From Thermus brockianus (lineage in GTDB: Bacteria; Deinococcota; Deinococci; Deinococcales; Thermaceae): a stretch of DNA of 64,000 nt. Every line of letters begins with the position of its first letter. The stretch's first letter is position 1. The DNA lies in the NCBI RefSeq assembly GCF_001880325.1, contig NZ_CP016312.1, positions 558,001-622,000 on the forward strand, read 5' to 3'. The notes under the pieces were generated by a model, which saw only the letters and a list, made by a program, of their open reading frames with translations, was not told where the DNA came from and did not search any database. Both the position numbers and the translations under genes were made by a program. Shown here piece after piece: positions 10,693 through 25,955 of this stretch.

Positions 10693-11838
10693 TCAGAGGG
10701 CATCCTCTTGCAGGATGAGCGTCTTGAGGTAGAGGCTTTCCGGCACGTGGAGGCTCCAGGGGTGGTCCTGGGGCTGGTAGGTGACGGTGTGCACCCGCAA
10801 GCGCACCCCCCGGTCTGCGGCAGCCCGACGGGCCACCTCCAGAAGGTCCTCCACCTTGAGGTAGTAGCTGCAGGCGGAAAGCCAGAGGTACCCCCCTGGG
10901 GCGAGGAGCCTCAGGGCCTCCCGCGCGAGGTCCACCAGGTGGCGCTTCATGGCGGGAAGCTCCTCCGGGCGCTTCACCAGGGTGGGCGGGTCCAGGAGGA
11001 CATGGTGGAACGGGCCCTCCAGCGCCTTTAGCACCTCCAGGGCCTCGCCTTGGCGGATATCCACCCGAAGCCCCGCCCGCAGGGCCGCCCGGTCCAGGAC
11101 AGAAAGAGCCGCCAGGTCCTTGTCCACCGCCAGGGCGTAGGCCCCTTTCCGCGCGGCCCGGAGGGCGAAGCCCCCCACGTAGCTAAACACGTCCAGAACC
11201 CGCTCCCCGGGCCGGACCAGGGCCTCAAAGAGGCGGCGGTTTTCCCGCTGGTCCAGGTAAAACCCGGTCTTCTGGGCCAGGGCCAAGGGGATGGGGAAAA
11301 GGAGACCGTCCTCCTCCACCTCCAAGACCTCCGGTACCTCCCCATGGACCACCCCCACCCGCTCGGGCAAACCCTCTTGCCGCCTCGCCTCCACGTCGCT
11401 CCGCTCGTAGACGCCCTTGGGCGAGGTGGCCTCGAGGAGAGCGGGCAACCACACCCCCCGCAAGGCCTCCATGCCCCGGGAACGCACCTGGAGGACCAAT
11501 ACCTCCCCAAAGCGGTCCACCACGAGCCCAGGAAGCCCGTCCGCTTCCCCATGGACCAGGCGGTAGAACACCCCAAGCCCTTCCCGCTTCCGCAAAGCCC
11601 TCTGGAAGCGGCCGATGAAAAAGCGGCGGTCCAAGGGCCCAGGGTCAAAGCGGAAGGCTCGGAAAGGCACCTTGGAGCGGGGATCGTAGTAGCCCACCGC
11701 CAGGAAACCCCCATCCGCCGCCACCGCTTCCGCTACCCCCGCCTCGGGAGGAGCCTCCTGGATCTCGTCCCGGTAGAGGTTGGGGTAGAAGTTCCTCAGT
11801 TTCCGCTCCTTGCCTGGCCGGACCACCACCCGCAACAC
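10693..11838 (-). CDS. PUA-domain rRNA cytosine-C5 methyltransferase (RlmI/RlmO type)
   Basis: Class I SAM-dependent RNA methyltransferase. The 381-aa protein has an N-terminal PUA-like region (about 1-75), a central dimerisation segment, and a Rossmann domain with motif [14 protein letters not shown], motif IV DPPTLVK and a Cys in SACSYY at the expected catalytic position for m5C enzymes. The family includes E. coli RlmI and T. thermophilus RlmO (23S m5C). It starts with GTG, with TATCCT 6 nt upstream (leaderless). The exact target nucleotide is inferred from the family. Confidence 0.87.
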   Translation of the reverse strand: MLRVVVRPGKERKLRNFYPNLYRDEIQEAPPEAGVAEAVAADGGFLAVGYYDPRSKVPFRAFRFDPGPLDRRFFIGRFQRALRKREGLGVFYRLVHGEADGLPGLVVDRFGEVLVLQVRSRGMEALRGVWLPALLEATSPKGVYERSDVEARRQEGLPERVGVVHGEVPEVLEVEEDGLLFPIPLALAQKTGFYLDQRENRRLFEALVRPGERVLDVFSYVGGFALRAARKGAYALAVDKDLAALSVLDRAALRAGLRVDIRQGEALEVLKALEGPFHHVLLDPPTLVKRPEELPAMKRHLVDLAREALRLLAPGGYLWLSACSYYLKVEDLLEVARRAAADRGVRLRVHTVTYQPQDHPWSLHVPESLYLKTLILQEDAL

Positions 11839-11844
11839 GGCCTA

Positions 11845-11850
11845 AGGATA
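11845..11850 (-). promoter_or_regulatory. -10 element of leaderless rRNA methyltransferase promoter
   Basis: On the minus strand TATCCT is followed by TAGGCC (6 nt) and the GTG start. The remaining divergent region to sppA (11851-12026) holds a small GC hairpin at 11875-11892 and the sppA promoter; I see no gene in it. Confidence 0.5.
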
Positions 11851-11991
11851 CCCTGAAGGGCTAGGCATTCGAGCCGCGCCCGAGGGGGCGCGTAAACCCC
11901 TGGCGAAGCCAGCCTTCCCAACCCCCGTGCCAAGACCCCCCAAAGGCTTTCCCCCTAAGCCCAGGACAACGGGAACACACAGCCTTCCCCA

Positions 11992-12020
11992 TTGCTTTTT
12001 TGAAAAGGGAATGTTGAACT
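11992..12020 (+). promoter_or_regulatory. Candidate sppA promoter
   Basis: TTGCTT (11992-11997), a 17-bp spacer, and TGAACT (12015-12020), followed by 6 nt and the ATG. It fits the leaderless pattern seen elsewhere in this window, though the -10 match is weak. Confidence 0.4.
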
Positions 12021-12026
12021 AGGGTT

Positions 12027-12956
12027 ATGAACCAGAAGCGCTGGCTAGCCCTCCTCCTCTTCCTAGGGGTTGTGGCCCTGGTGGTGGTGGGCCTCGGCCG
12101 CCTGGGCTTCCGGGAGGCGGGAAGGACGTGGCGGGAATCTACCCTATACGGCACAGGGGAAAAGGTCCTCCTCCTGGAGCTAAAGGGAAGCATCCCCACA
12201 GGCAAGGCCCTGGAGGACCTCCTCTCCCAGGTGCGCCAGGCCCGGGAGGACGAAAGCGTACGGGCCGTGGTGCTCCTGGTGGACAGCCCCGGAGGCGGGG
12301 TCACGGAAACCGAGGCCATCCACCGGAGCCTGAAGGCCCTGGCGGAGGCCAAGCCCCTCGTGGCGGCTTTGGGCAGCGTGGCGGCAAGCGGCGGCTATTA
12401 CGCCGCCACCGCCGCCCAGGAAATCTTCAGCCCACCCACGGCCCTCACGGGCTCCATCGGGGTCATCTCCGTCATCCCCGAGGTGAGCGGCCTTCTGGAA
12501 AAGCTAGGGCTTAGGGTGGAGGTCTTAAAGGAGGGTGCCCTGAAGGACATGGCCTCCGGGCTCAAGCCCCTCACGCCGGAGGAAAAGGCCGTGCTAAAGG
12601 CCTACATGCGGGAGGCCTACGAGCTTTTCGTCCGCAGGGTGGCCGAGGGAAGGAACCTTCCCTTGGAAAGGGTGAGGGCTTTGGCCGATGGCCGCATCTA
12701 CTCGGGCCAGCAAGCGGTGGCCCTGGGCCTCGTGGACCGGGAAGGCTACCTGGAGGACGCTGCCCAAAGGGCAGCGGAGCTCGCTGGCCTTAGCACCTTC
12801 CGGCTCGTGCGGTACGAGAAGCCCAAGAGCCTCCTCCAGGAGCTTATCGGCGAGGAAAACCCCCTTGGCCTGGGGGAAGCGGAAGCCCTCCTCGGCCTCC
12901 TCTCGCAAAGCCGCTTCCGCCTGGAGTACCGCTACTTGGGAGGTGGGCTATGGTAG
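12027..12956 (+). CDS. sppA: Signal peptide peptidase SppA (S49 family, short form)
   Basis: Membrane serine protease that cleaves remnant signal peptides. The 309-aa protein has an N-terminal transmembrane helix (about 5-25) and one S49 domain: DSPGGGVTETE, the nucleophile Ser121 in GSVAASGGYYAA, and TGSIGVI. A Lys in LKDMASGLKP is the probable general base. The short length matches Bacillus/archaeal-type SppA, not the doubled E. coli form. It overlaps the next gene by 7 bp. Confidence 0.93.
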   Translation: MNQKRWLALLLFLGVVALVVVGLGRLGFREAGRTWRESTLYGTGEKVLLLELKGSIPTGKALEDLLSQVRQAREDESVRAVVLLVDSPGGGVTETEAIHRSLKALAEAKPLVAALGSVAASGGYYAATAAQEIFSPPTALTGSIGVISVIPEVSGLLEKLGLRVEVLKEGALKDMASGLKPLTPEEKAVLKAYMREAYELFVRRVAEGRNLPLERVRALADGRIYSGQQAVALGLVDREGYLEDAAQRAAELAGLSTFRLVRYEKPKSLLQELIGEENPLGLGEAEALLGLLSQSRFRLEYRYLGGGLW

Positions 12957-13369
12957 TGGCGAGCCCCTGGCGGCGGCTTGTGGCTTCCTTGCTGGACAGC
13001 CTGGTCCTCGTGCCCCTCTCCCTCCTCCTCATGGCCCTAGCGGGGGTAAACCCCTTGGGCCCCACCACCCTGGCCCAGGACCTCCTCTTCCAATGGCTAC
13101 CCGGTTGGGCCTACTACGTGGCCTTCACCGCCCTTTACGGGGCCACCCCCGGGAAGATGCTCTTGGGGATCAAAGTGGTGCGGCTGGACGGGAAACCGGT
13201 GGACTGGCTCACCGCCTTCATGCGGGAGGTGGTGGGCAAAACCCTTTCCACCCTGCCCCTTCTCCTCGGCTACCTCTGGGCCTTCTTCCACCCCAAGCGC
13301 CAAGCCTGGCACGACCTCATCGCCGACACCTTGGTGGTGCGGGTGGAAAACCCAAACCCCGGGCCCTAG
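12950..13369 (+). CDS. RDD-family membrane protein
   Basis: A 139-aa protein with about three hydrophobic segments and the RDD signature: an Arg near the N-terminus (WRRLVASLLDSLVL) and acidic residues in helices. The family has no agreed function; some members are implicated in ion transport. Overlap with sppA suggests coexpression. Its TAG stop lies inside a perfect palindromic terminator. Confidence 0.8.
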   Translation: MVVASPWRRLVASLLDSLVLVPLSLLLMALAGVNPLGPTTLAQDLLFQWLPGWAYYVAFTALYGATPGKMLLGIKVVRLDGKPVDWLTAFMREVVGKTLSTLPLLLGYLWAFFHPKRQAWHDLIADTLVVRVENPNPGP

Positions 13370-13378
13370 GGCCCGGGG
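13357..13378. terminator. Palindromic bidirectional terminator between RDD gene and tRNA-Ile
   Basis: A perfect 22-bp palindrome, CCCCGGGCCC-TA-GGGCCCGGGG, containing the stop codon of the RDD gene at 13367-13369. On the minus strand it is followed by a T-rich stretch (TTTGGGTTTTCC), so it probably ends tRNA-Ile transcription as well. Confidence 0.6.
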
Positions 13379-13384
13379 TCTCCG

Positions 13385-13461
13385 TGGTGGGCGATGGTGG
13401 ACTTGAACCACCGACCTCACGCTTATCAGGCGTGCGCTCTGACCAGCTGAGCTAATCGCCC
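13385..13461 (-). tRNA. tRNA-Ile (anticodon GAT)
   Basis: A 77-nt cloverleaf including an encoded CCA. The acceptor stem is GGGCGAT/ATCGCCC, the D arm has AGCTCAGCTGGTCAGAGC, the anticodon stem CACGC/GCGTG encloses CTGATAA (anticodon GAT), and the T arm has GGTTCAAGTCC. It is isolated and not part of an rRNA spacer here. It has its own consensus-like promoter at 13477-13505. Confidence 0.97.
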
Positions 13462-13476
13462 CCGCACGCAACGTCT

Positions 13477-13505
13477 AGCTTAGCCAGGAATACCCAGCGC
13501 GTCAA
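13477..13505 (-). promoter_or_regulatory. tRNA-Ile promoter
   Basis: On the minus strand: -35 TTGACG (13505-13500), 17-bp spacer, -10 TAAGCT (13482-13477). The predicted start is a few bases before the tRNA. The hexamers are identical to those of the diverging rpoBC promoter. Confidence 0.7.
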
Positions 13506-13524
13506 GACCTTCCGGCTTTGGGGA

Positions 13525-13554
13525 TTGACGGGGCTAGGCCACCTCCTGTAAGCT
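13525..13554 (+). promoter_or_regulatory. rpoBC promoter
   Basis: -35 TTGACG (13525-13530), 18-bp spacer, -10 TAAGCT (13549-13554). The predicted transcript starts near 13561, giving a leader of about 120 nt before rpoB. No rplKAJL genes lie upstream, so rpoBC is transcribed on its own. Confidence 0.65.
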
Positions 13555-13561
13555 ACAGTTT

Positions 13562-13628
13562 GTGCTCTTTGGTCGGGCCAAGGGAGCACGGTAAGAGCCA
13601 GCCACCGCAAGGGGCACTCCCCTTGCGG
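13562..13628 (+). promoter_or_regulatory. Structured leader of rpoBC: two consecutive hairpins
   Basis: Hairpin 1: GTGCTCTTTGG pairs with CCAAGGGAGCAC (ending 13589) with one bulged base and a short TCGGG loop; it begins essentially at the predicted +1. Hairpin 2: CCGCAAGGGG (13605-13614) pairs perfectly with CCCCTTGCGG (13619-13628) around CACT. Neither has a U-tract. They could protect the mRNA 5' end or serve regulation; the function is unknown. Confidence 0.55.
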
Positions 13629-13681
13629 AAGAACCCTGTTAGCTTACCTCGGGCGGCCCGCTTACCCCTTTGAGGTGACGC

Positions 13682-17038
<3,357 letters not shown>

Positions 17039-17049
17039 CTGGAGGAAAG

Positions 17050-21624
<4,575 letters not shown>

Positions 21625-21638
21625 GGGCGGGCTTATGG

Positions 21639-21665
21639 GGCGGCGGGGCTTCCCCGCCGCCTTTT
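21639..21665 (+). terminator. rpoBC intrinsic terminator
   Basis: GGCGGCGGGG (21639-21648), loop CTT, CCCCGCCGCC (21652-21661), then TTTT. This is a perfect 10-bp stem 14 bp after the rpoC stop. Confidence 0.85.
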
Positions 21666-21669
21666 CCCG

Positions 21670-21675
21670 CATAAT
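21670..21675 (+). promoter_or_regulatory. -10 element of leaderless aldolase-family gene
   Basis: CATAAT is followed by GGGGCC (6 nt) and ATG 21682. It starts only 4 bp after the rpoC terminator U-tract, so the -35 region overlaps the terminator stem. Confidence 0.45.
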
Positions 21676-21681
21676 GGGGCC

Positions 21682-22260
21682 ATGCTGGCTAGGCTCTACA
21701 CCGCCTTCCGCCAGGTGGGGGAGGACCTTTTCGCCCAGCGCCTCATCTCCGCCACCGCCGGCAACTTTTCCGCCCGCACTAAGGAGGGCTTTCTCATCAC
21801 CAAAAGCGGGGTACAGAAGGCGCGGCTCACCCCGGAGGACCTCCTGGAGGTGCCCCTGGAGGGCCCCTTCCCCCCGGGGGCCAGCGTGGAGAGCATCATC
21901 CACCGGGAGGTCTACCGGCGCACGGACGCCATGGCCCTGGCCCACGCCCACCCTCGGGTGGCGGTGGCCCTTTCCCTGAGCTTGGAAAAACTTGTGCCCC
22001 TGGACCTCGAGGGCCAGATCTACCTCAAAGAGGTCCCCGTCCTCTCCCCCAAGACCACCTCCGCCACGGAAGAGGCGGCCCTGGCGGTGGCGGAGGCCCT
22101 GCGGCACCACCCCGTCTGCCTCCTCAGAGGGCATGGGGCCTTCGCCAAAGGGACGAAGGAAAAGCCGGAGGAGGCCCTTCTGGAGGCCTATAGCCTCCTC
22201 ACCACCCTGGAGGAGAGCGCCGAGGTCCTCCTCTACCACCGGCTTTGGGGAAAGGGATGA
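21682..22260 (+). CDS. Class II aldolase/adducin-family protein
   Basis: A 192-aa zinc-dependent lyase fold related to L-fuculose-phosphate aldolase and L-ribulose-phosphate epimerase. Zinc ligands are visible in AHAHPRVAVA and in GHGAF near the C-terminus; SATAGNFSAR matches the phosphate-binding loop. No sugar-catabolic genes are adjacent, so the substrate cannot be named. The 3' end overlaps the next small gene (ATGA). Confidence 0.82.
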   Translation: MLARLYTAFRQVGEDLFAQRLISATAGNFSARTKEGFLITKSGVQKARLTPEDLLEVPLEGPFPPGASVESIIHREVYRRTDAMALAHAHPRVAVALSLSLEKLVPLDLEGQIYLKEVPVLSPKTTSATEEAALAVAEALRHHPVCLLRGHGAFAKGTKEKPEEALLEAYSLLTTLEESAEVLLYHRLWGKG

Positions 22261-22496
22261 GGGTGCTTTTCGTGGAGGGCAAGGATCGGAAGGCCTTGGA
22301 GGCCCTGGCCCACAAGCTTCCCCACCCCTGCTGGCTCCTCGCGGGGGAAGGGGTCTTCCTCCTGGAGGTCTTCGGGGCCTCGGAGGAGGCCAGGGCCCTG
22401 GCGGAAGGCCTCCCGGGGGTTCGGGTCTGGGCCTTTACCCTGGAGGATGGGGTAGTCTATAGGGGATGCGGGAAGAAATCGGCTACATCCCCGTAG
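22257..22496 (+). CDS. Conserved-looking small protein of unknown function
   Basis: A 79-aa protein starting at an ATG that overlaps the aldolase-family stop (ATGA), so it is probably translated from the same mRNA. It has no signal peptide, membrane segment or motif that I recognise. The composition alternates hydrophobic and charged residues, like a small alpha/beta domain. Its end overlaps the next gene, whose promoter-like TAGTCT lies inside it. Coding is supported mainly by position and the overlapping stop/start. Confidence 0.55.
   Translation: MRVLFVEGKDRKALEALAHKLPHPCWLLAGEGVFLLEVFGASEEARALAEGLPGVRVWAFTLEDGVVYRGCGKKSATSP
22453..22458 (+). promoter_or_regulatory. -10 element of leaderless hydrolase gene
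   Basis: TAGTCT, then ATAGGGG (7 nt), then ATG 22466, inside the preceding small ORF. Confidence 0.45.
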
Positions 22497-23314
22497 GGGA
22501 GGCGGAGCTTTACGTGGAGGACGTGGGGGATCCCCACGCCCCCGCCCTTCTGGTCCTCCACGGGGGGCCCGGGGGCAACGCCTACGTCCTCCGGGAAGGG
22601 CTCCAGGACTACCTGGAGGGCTTCCGCGTGGTCTACTTTGACCAGCGGGGCTCGGGGCGGAGCCTGGAGCTTCCCCAAGACCCCAGGCTTTTCACCGTGG
22701 ACGCCTTGGTGGAGGACACCCTGGCCCTGGCCGAGGCCCTGGGGATAGAGCGGTTTGGCCTCCTGGCCCACGGCTTCGGGGCGGTGGTGGCCCTGGAGAT
22801 CCTCCGCCGCTACCCCGAGGCGGAAGGGGCCGTGCTCCTCGGGCCTTGGGTGAGCTTTCCCTGGCTTGCCGCCCGCCTGGCGGAGGCAGCGGGCCTGACC
22901 CCAGGGGAAGACCCCGAGGAAAACCTCAAGGCCGCCTTGGCTAAGGCCGAGCCCAAGCTCCTCTTTGACCGGCTCATGTTCCCAAGCCCAAGGGGGCGCC
23001 TGGAGTACGAGTGGCTGGCGGAGGGCTCGGGGATCCTAGGCCCCGACACCCCGGCCCTGGCCTTCCTGCAAAACGGGCTTTGGCGCCTGGACTACACCCC
23101 CTACCTCACCCCCTCCTCCAAGGCCTTGGCGGTGGTGGTGGGGGAGCGGGACGGCACCAGCTACCCCTACGCCGAGGAGGTGGCGGAGCGCCTTCGGGCA
23201 CCCATCCGCGTGGTGCCGGAGGCCGGGCACTACCCCTGGATTGACGCCCCCGAGGCCTTCGGCGAGGCCTTCCGCAGCGCCCTCACCCAGGTCCTCACCC
23301 CCCAAGGGTGGTAG
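22466..23314 (+). CDS. Alpha/beta-hydrolase of the proline iminopeptidase family, nucleophile Ser absent
   Basis: The 282-aa protein has the family oxyanion motif HGGPGG (about 32-37) and DQRGSGRS (59-66). The acid (GERDG) and the catalytic His (EAGHYPW) are conserved. The nucleophile elbow reads A101-H-G103-F-G105 where GxSxG is expected, with GGC (22772-22774) in place of a Ser codon. It is either inactive, uses another residue, or has a non-peptidase role. I recall the T. thermophilus counterpart being called proline iminopeptidase-related, which fits. It sits directly upstream of the thiamine riboswitch. Confidence 0.8.
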   Translation: MREEIGYIPVGEAELYVEDVGDPHAPALLVLHGGPGGNAYVLREGLQDYLEGFRVVYFDQRGSGRSLELPQDPRLFTVDALVEDTLALAEALGIERFGLLAHGFGAVVALEILRRYPEAEGAVLLGPWVSFPWLAARLAEAAGLTPGEDPEENLKAALAKAEPKLLFDRLMFPSPRGRLEYEWLAEGSGILGPDTPALAFLQNGLWRLDYTPYLTPSSKALAVVVGERDGTSYPYAEEVAERLRAPIRVVPEAGHYPWIDAPEAFGEAFRSALTQVLTPQGW

Positions 23315-23323
23315 ACTGAGGGC

Positions 23324-23428
23324 GTCACCGGGGGTGCCCCAAAAGGGGCTGAGAGATACCCTTGGAACCTGATCCGGGTAATGCCGGCGTAGGGAAGGTG
23401 ACGGGCCCCTCCCGGTGACAAGGAGGGG
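23324..23428 (+). promoter_or_regulatory. TPP (THI-box) riboswitch with Shine-Dalgarno-sequestering hairpin
   Basis: The canonical THI element is present: GGGGTGCC, CTGAGA (23349-23354), then ACCTGATCCGGGTAATGCC and GCGTAGGGAA. Stem P1 is GTCACC (23324-23329) with GGTGAC (23397-23402). The expression platform is CCCCTCC (23406-23412) pairing with GGAGGGG (23422-23428), which hides the ribosome-binding site before ATG 23433; TTTT after the stem may also permit termination. A second GGTGAC at 23414-23419 offers a competing partner. TAGACT (23312-23317) overlapping the previous stop is a possible -10. Confidence 0.95.
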
Positions 23429-23432
23429 TTTT

Positions 23433-24467
23433 ATGCGGAAAGCCTTGGCGCTCCTTTTCCTTTTGGCCTTCGGCCTGGCCCAAGAGGTCACGCTCCTCAC
23501 CCACCAAAGCTTCTCCCTGGACAAGGGCCTCATCGCCCAGTTTGAGCGGGAAACGGGCCTCAAGCTCCGCATCCTCAAGGCGGGGGATGCCGGGGAGACC
23601 CTGAACCGGGCCATCCTCACCAAGAACGCCCCCATCGCCGACGTGCTCTACGGCTTTGACAACACCTTCCTTTCCCGGGCGTTGGAGGCGGACATCCTCC
23701 TCCCCTACCGGAGCCCGGCGATCCAAAGCCTCAAGGCCACCCTGCTCCTGGACCCCACCTTCCGGGCCCTCCCCGTGGACTACGGTTGGGTAAGCCTGAA
23801 CTACGATAAGGCCTACTTCCAGAATAGGCCCCTGCCCAAGGCGCCCGAGGACCTGGCGCGGCCCGAGTACGCCCGGCTCCTCGTCGTGCAAAACCCCGCC
23901 ACCAGCTCCCCCGGCCTCGCCTTCCTCATGGCCACCGTGGCCCGTTTCGGCGAGGACGGCTACCTGGACTTCTGGGCCAGGCTTAGGGACGGCGGGGTGC
24001 GGGTGGCCAAGGGCTGGAGCGAGGCCTACTACACCCACTTCACCCTGTACAAGGGGGATAGGCCCCTCGTGGTCTCCTACACCACCAGCCCCGCCGCCGA
24101 GGTCTACTACTCCGAGGGCAAGTACCAAGAGCCCCCCACGGGGAACCTCTTCCCCGAGCTTGCCTTCTTCCAGGTGGAGTTCGTGGGCATCCTAAAGGGC
24201 ACCAAGAACCTGGAAGGGGCGAGGAGGCTCGTGGACTGGCTCCTCTCCCGCCCCGTGCAGGAGAACATCCCCACGGAGATGTGGATGTACCCCGCCCGCC
24301 GGGACGCCAAGCTCCCCGAGGTCTTCCGCTTCGCCCCGGAACCCTTGGGAAGCGTCCGGCTTGACCCCAAGCGCATGGCGGAGAACCGGGAGCGCTGGAT
24401 TGAGGAGTGGACCAAGGTGGTCCTCCAGGGGCAAAGCCCGGAGGCGGTGCGCCGGGGGCGGCGCTAG
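23433..24467 (+). CDS. thiB: Thiamine ABC transporter substrate-binding protein
   Basis: A 344-aa periplasmic binding protein with a signal peptide (MRKALALLFLLAFGLAQ) and the ThiB-type fold: TLLTHQSFSLDKGLIAQFE near the mature start, a DVLYGFDNTF loop, and PVDYGWVSLNYD. An in-frame start 18 bp upstream exists, but ATG 23433 has the GGAGGGG site and a normal signal peptide. TPP-riboswitch control supports thiamine (or thiamine phosphate) as the ligand. thiP follows after 3 bp. Confidence 0.92.
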   Translation: MRKALALLFLLAFGLAQEVTLLTHQSFSLDKGLIAQFERETGLKLRILKAGDAGETLNRAILTKNAPIADVLYGFDNTFLSRALEADILLPYRSPAIQSLKATLLLDPTFRALPVDYGWVSLNYDKAYFQNRPLPKAPEDLARPEYARLLVVQNPATSSPGLAFLMATVARFGEDGYLDFWARLRDGGVRVAKGWSEAYYTHFTLYKGDRPLVVSYTTSPAAEVYYSEGKYQEPPTGNLFPELAFFQVEFVGILKGTKNLEGARRLVDWLLSRPVQENIPTEMWMYPARRDAKLPEVFRFAPEPLGSVRLDPKRMAENRERWIEEWTKVVLQGQSPEAVRRGRR

Positions 24468-24470
24468 GGG

Positions 24471-25955
24471 ATGGCGCGGCTCGCCGGGGGGTTGGTCCTC
24501 CTTTTCCTCGGCTTCGCCCTCTTCTACCCCCTCTTCCGGATCCTCCTTTTGGGCCTAGGGGAAGGGTTCTGGAGCGCCTGGACCAACCCCTACTACTGGG
24601 AACGCTACCGCTTTAGCCTGGGGTACGGCCTGACCTCGGCCCTCCTCACCCTTACCCTCGCCCTTCCCTTGGCCTTCCTCTTCCGGCGGCGATTTCCCCT
24701 AAGGGCCTTTTACCTTTCCCTTTCCACCCTGCCCTTCGTCCTCCCTACCCCGGTGGTGGCCCTGGGGTTTTTGGCCCTTCTGGGCCCCCGGGGGGTCTTG
24801 GGGGTGGACCTTTACGGCACCTTCGCCCTCCTCCTCCTGGCGGCCGTCTTCTACAACCTGGGGCTCGCCCTAAGGGTCCTCCTCCCGGTGGCCTTGGGCC
24901 TCGAGGGGCCCCTGGCGGCGGCGAGGACCCTGGGGGCTACCCCGTTCCGCGCCTTCCTGCGGGTGGGGCTTCCCCTCCTCCTCCCCGCCCTGGGGGGAGC
25001 GGGGCTTCTCGTCTTCCTCTACACCTTCTCCGCCTTCGGGGTACCCCTCCTCCTGGGGGGGCCTAGGTACGCTACCCTGGAGGTGGAGGTCTACACCCTC
25101 CTCGCCCACCGCCTGGCCTTCCCCGAGGCGGCCGCCCTCATGGCCTGGCAGCTTTTTACCCTGGCCATGGCGGTTTTCCTCTACCTGCGCCTCCGGGCCT
25201 ACCCCCTTCCCCCAGGCCCCCTCCTCCCCACCGCCTCCTGGGCCTACCCGGTGGGGCTTGGGGTCTTTTTCCTCCTCCTCTACGCCCCCCTTTTCGCCCT
25301 TTTCCTCCGGGCAAGCCCCCAGGCCTTCCTCTCCGCCTGGACCTCGGAGGACTTCACCCCCCTTTCCCTAGCCCTGGCCAACACCTTGCGCTTTAGCCTC
25401 CTCACCCTCCTCCTGGCCTTGCCCCTAGGGGTGGCCTACGGGGTGGCGGCGAGGCGGAGCGGGCTTTTGGACCTCCTGGGCCTCCTTCCCCTCATGGTGA
25501 GCCCGGTGGCGGTGGGGCTTGGCTACCTGGTGGCCTACCCTGGCCTTCGGGGCTCTTTCGCCCTCCTCCTCACCGCCTACGCCCTCCTCGCCTACCCCCT
25601 CCTCGCCCGCGCCCTTCTCCCGGCCCTAAAGAGCCTCCCCCCAAGCCTCCTGGAGGCGGCGAGGACCCTGGGGGCTACCCCGTTCCGCGCCCTCCTACGG
25701 GTGGAGCTCCCCCTTCTCCGCCCCGCCCTGGCCTCCGGGGTGGCCCTGGCCCTGGCCGCCATCCTGGGGGAGTTCGGGGCCAGCCTGGTGCTCTGGCGGC
25801 CCGAATGGACCACCCTCACCCTCGCCATCTACGAGCGCCTGGGCCGGCCTGGGGAAGGGCCTTTTCGGGAAGCCCTCGCCCTAGCGGCCTTCCTCGCCCT
25901 CCTCTCCGGGCTCCTCTTCTACCTCCTGGACCGGGGGCGGGGCAGGGTGGGCTAG
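24471..25955 (+). CDS. thiP: Thiamine ABC transporter permease (fused double permease)
   Basis: A 494-aa inner-membrane protein made of two homologous permease halves, about six helices each. Each half carries an EAA-type loop for the ATPase (AARTLGATPFRA at about residues 149-160 and again at 395-406). It is coupled to thiB. No ATPase gene follows; a candidate lies at 52223-53173. The two loops share a 37-bp perfectly identical DNA repeat. The stop codon interlocks with the convergent gene through the CTAG at 25952-25955. Confidence 0.92.
   Translation: MARLAGGLVLLFLGFALFYPLFRILLLGLGEGFWSAWTNPYYWERYRFSLGYGLTSALLTLTLALPLAFLFRRRFPLRAFYLSLSTLPFVLPTPVVALGFLALLGPRGVLGVDLYGTFALLLLAAVFYNLGLALRVLLPVALGLEGPLAAARTLGATPFRAFLRVGLPLLLPALGGAGLLVFLYTFSAFGVPLLLGGPRYATLEVEVYTLLAHRLAFPEAAALMAWQLFTLAMAVFLYLRLRAYPLPPGPLLPTASWAYPVGLGVFFLLLYAPLFALFLRASPQAFLSAWTSEDFTPLSLALANTLRFSLLTLLLALPLGVAYGVAARRSGLLDLLGLLPLMVSPVAVGLGYLVAYPGLRGSFALLLTAYALLAYPLLARALLPALKSLPPSLLEAARTLGATPFRALLRVELPLLRPALASGVALALAAILGEFGASLVLWRPEWTTLTLAIYERLGRPGEGPFREALALAAFLALLSGLLFYLLDRGRGRVG
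24917..24953 (+). repeat. 37-bp internal direct repeat in thiP, copy 1
   Basis: Identical to 25655-25691. It encodes the EAA-loop segment of the first permease half (AARTLGATPFRA). The match breaks at both flanks. Confidence 0.9.
25655..25691 (+). repeat. 37-bp internal direct repeat in thiP, copy 2
   Basis: Second copy of the 24917-24953 sequence, in the second permease half. Identity at third codon positions exceeds what protein conservation requires. Confidence 0.9.

Noticed and set aside
13385-13461. tRNA-Ile as part of an rRNA operon spacer
   Set aside because: No 16S, 23S or 5S sequence is adjacent; the tRNA has its own promoter and a terminator shared with the RDD gene.
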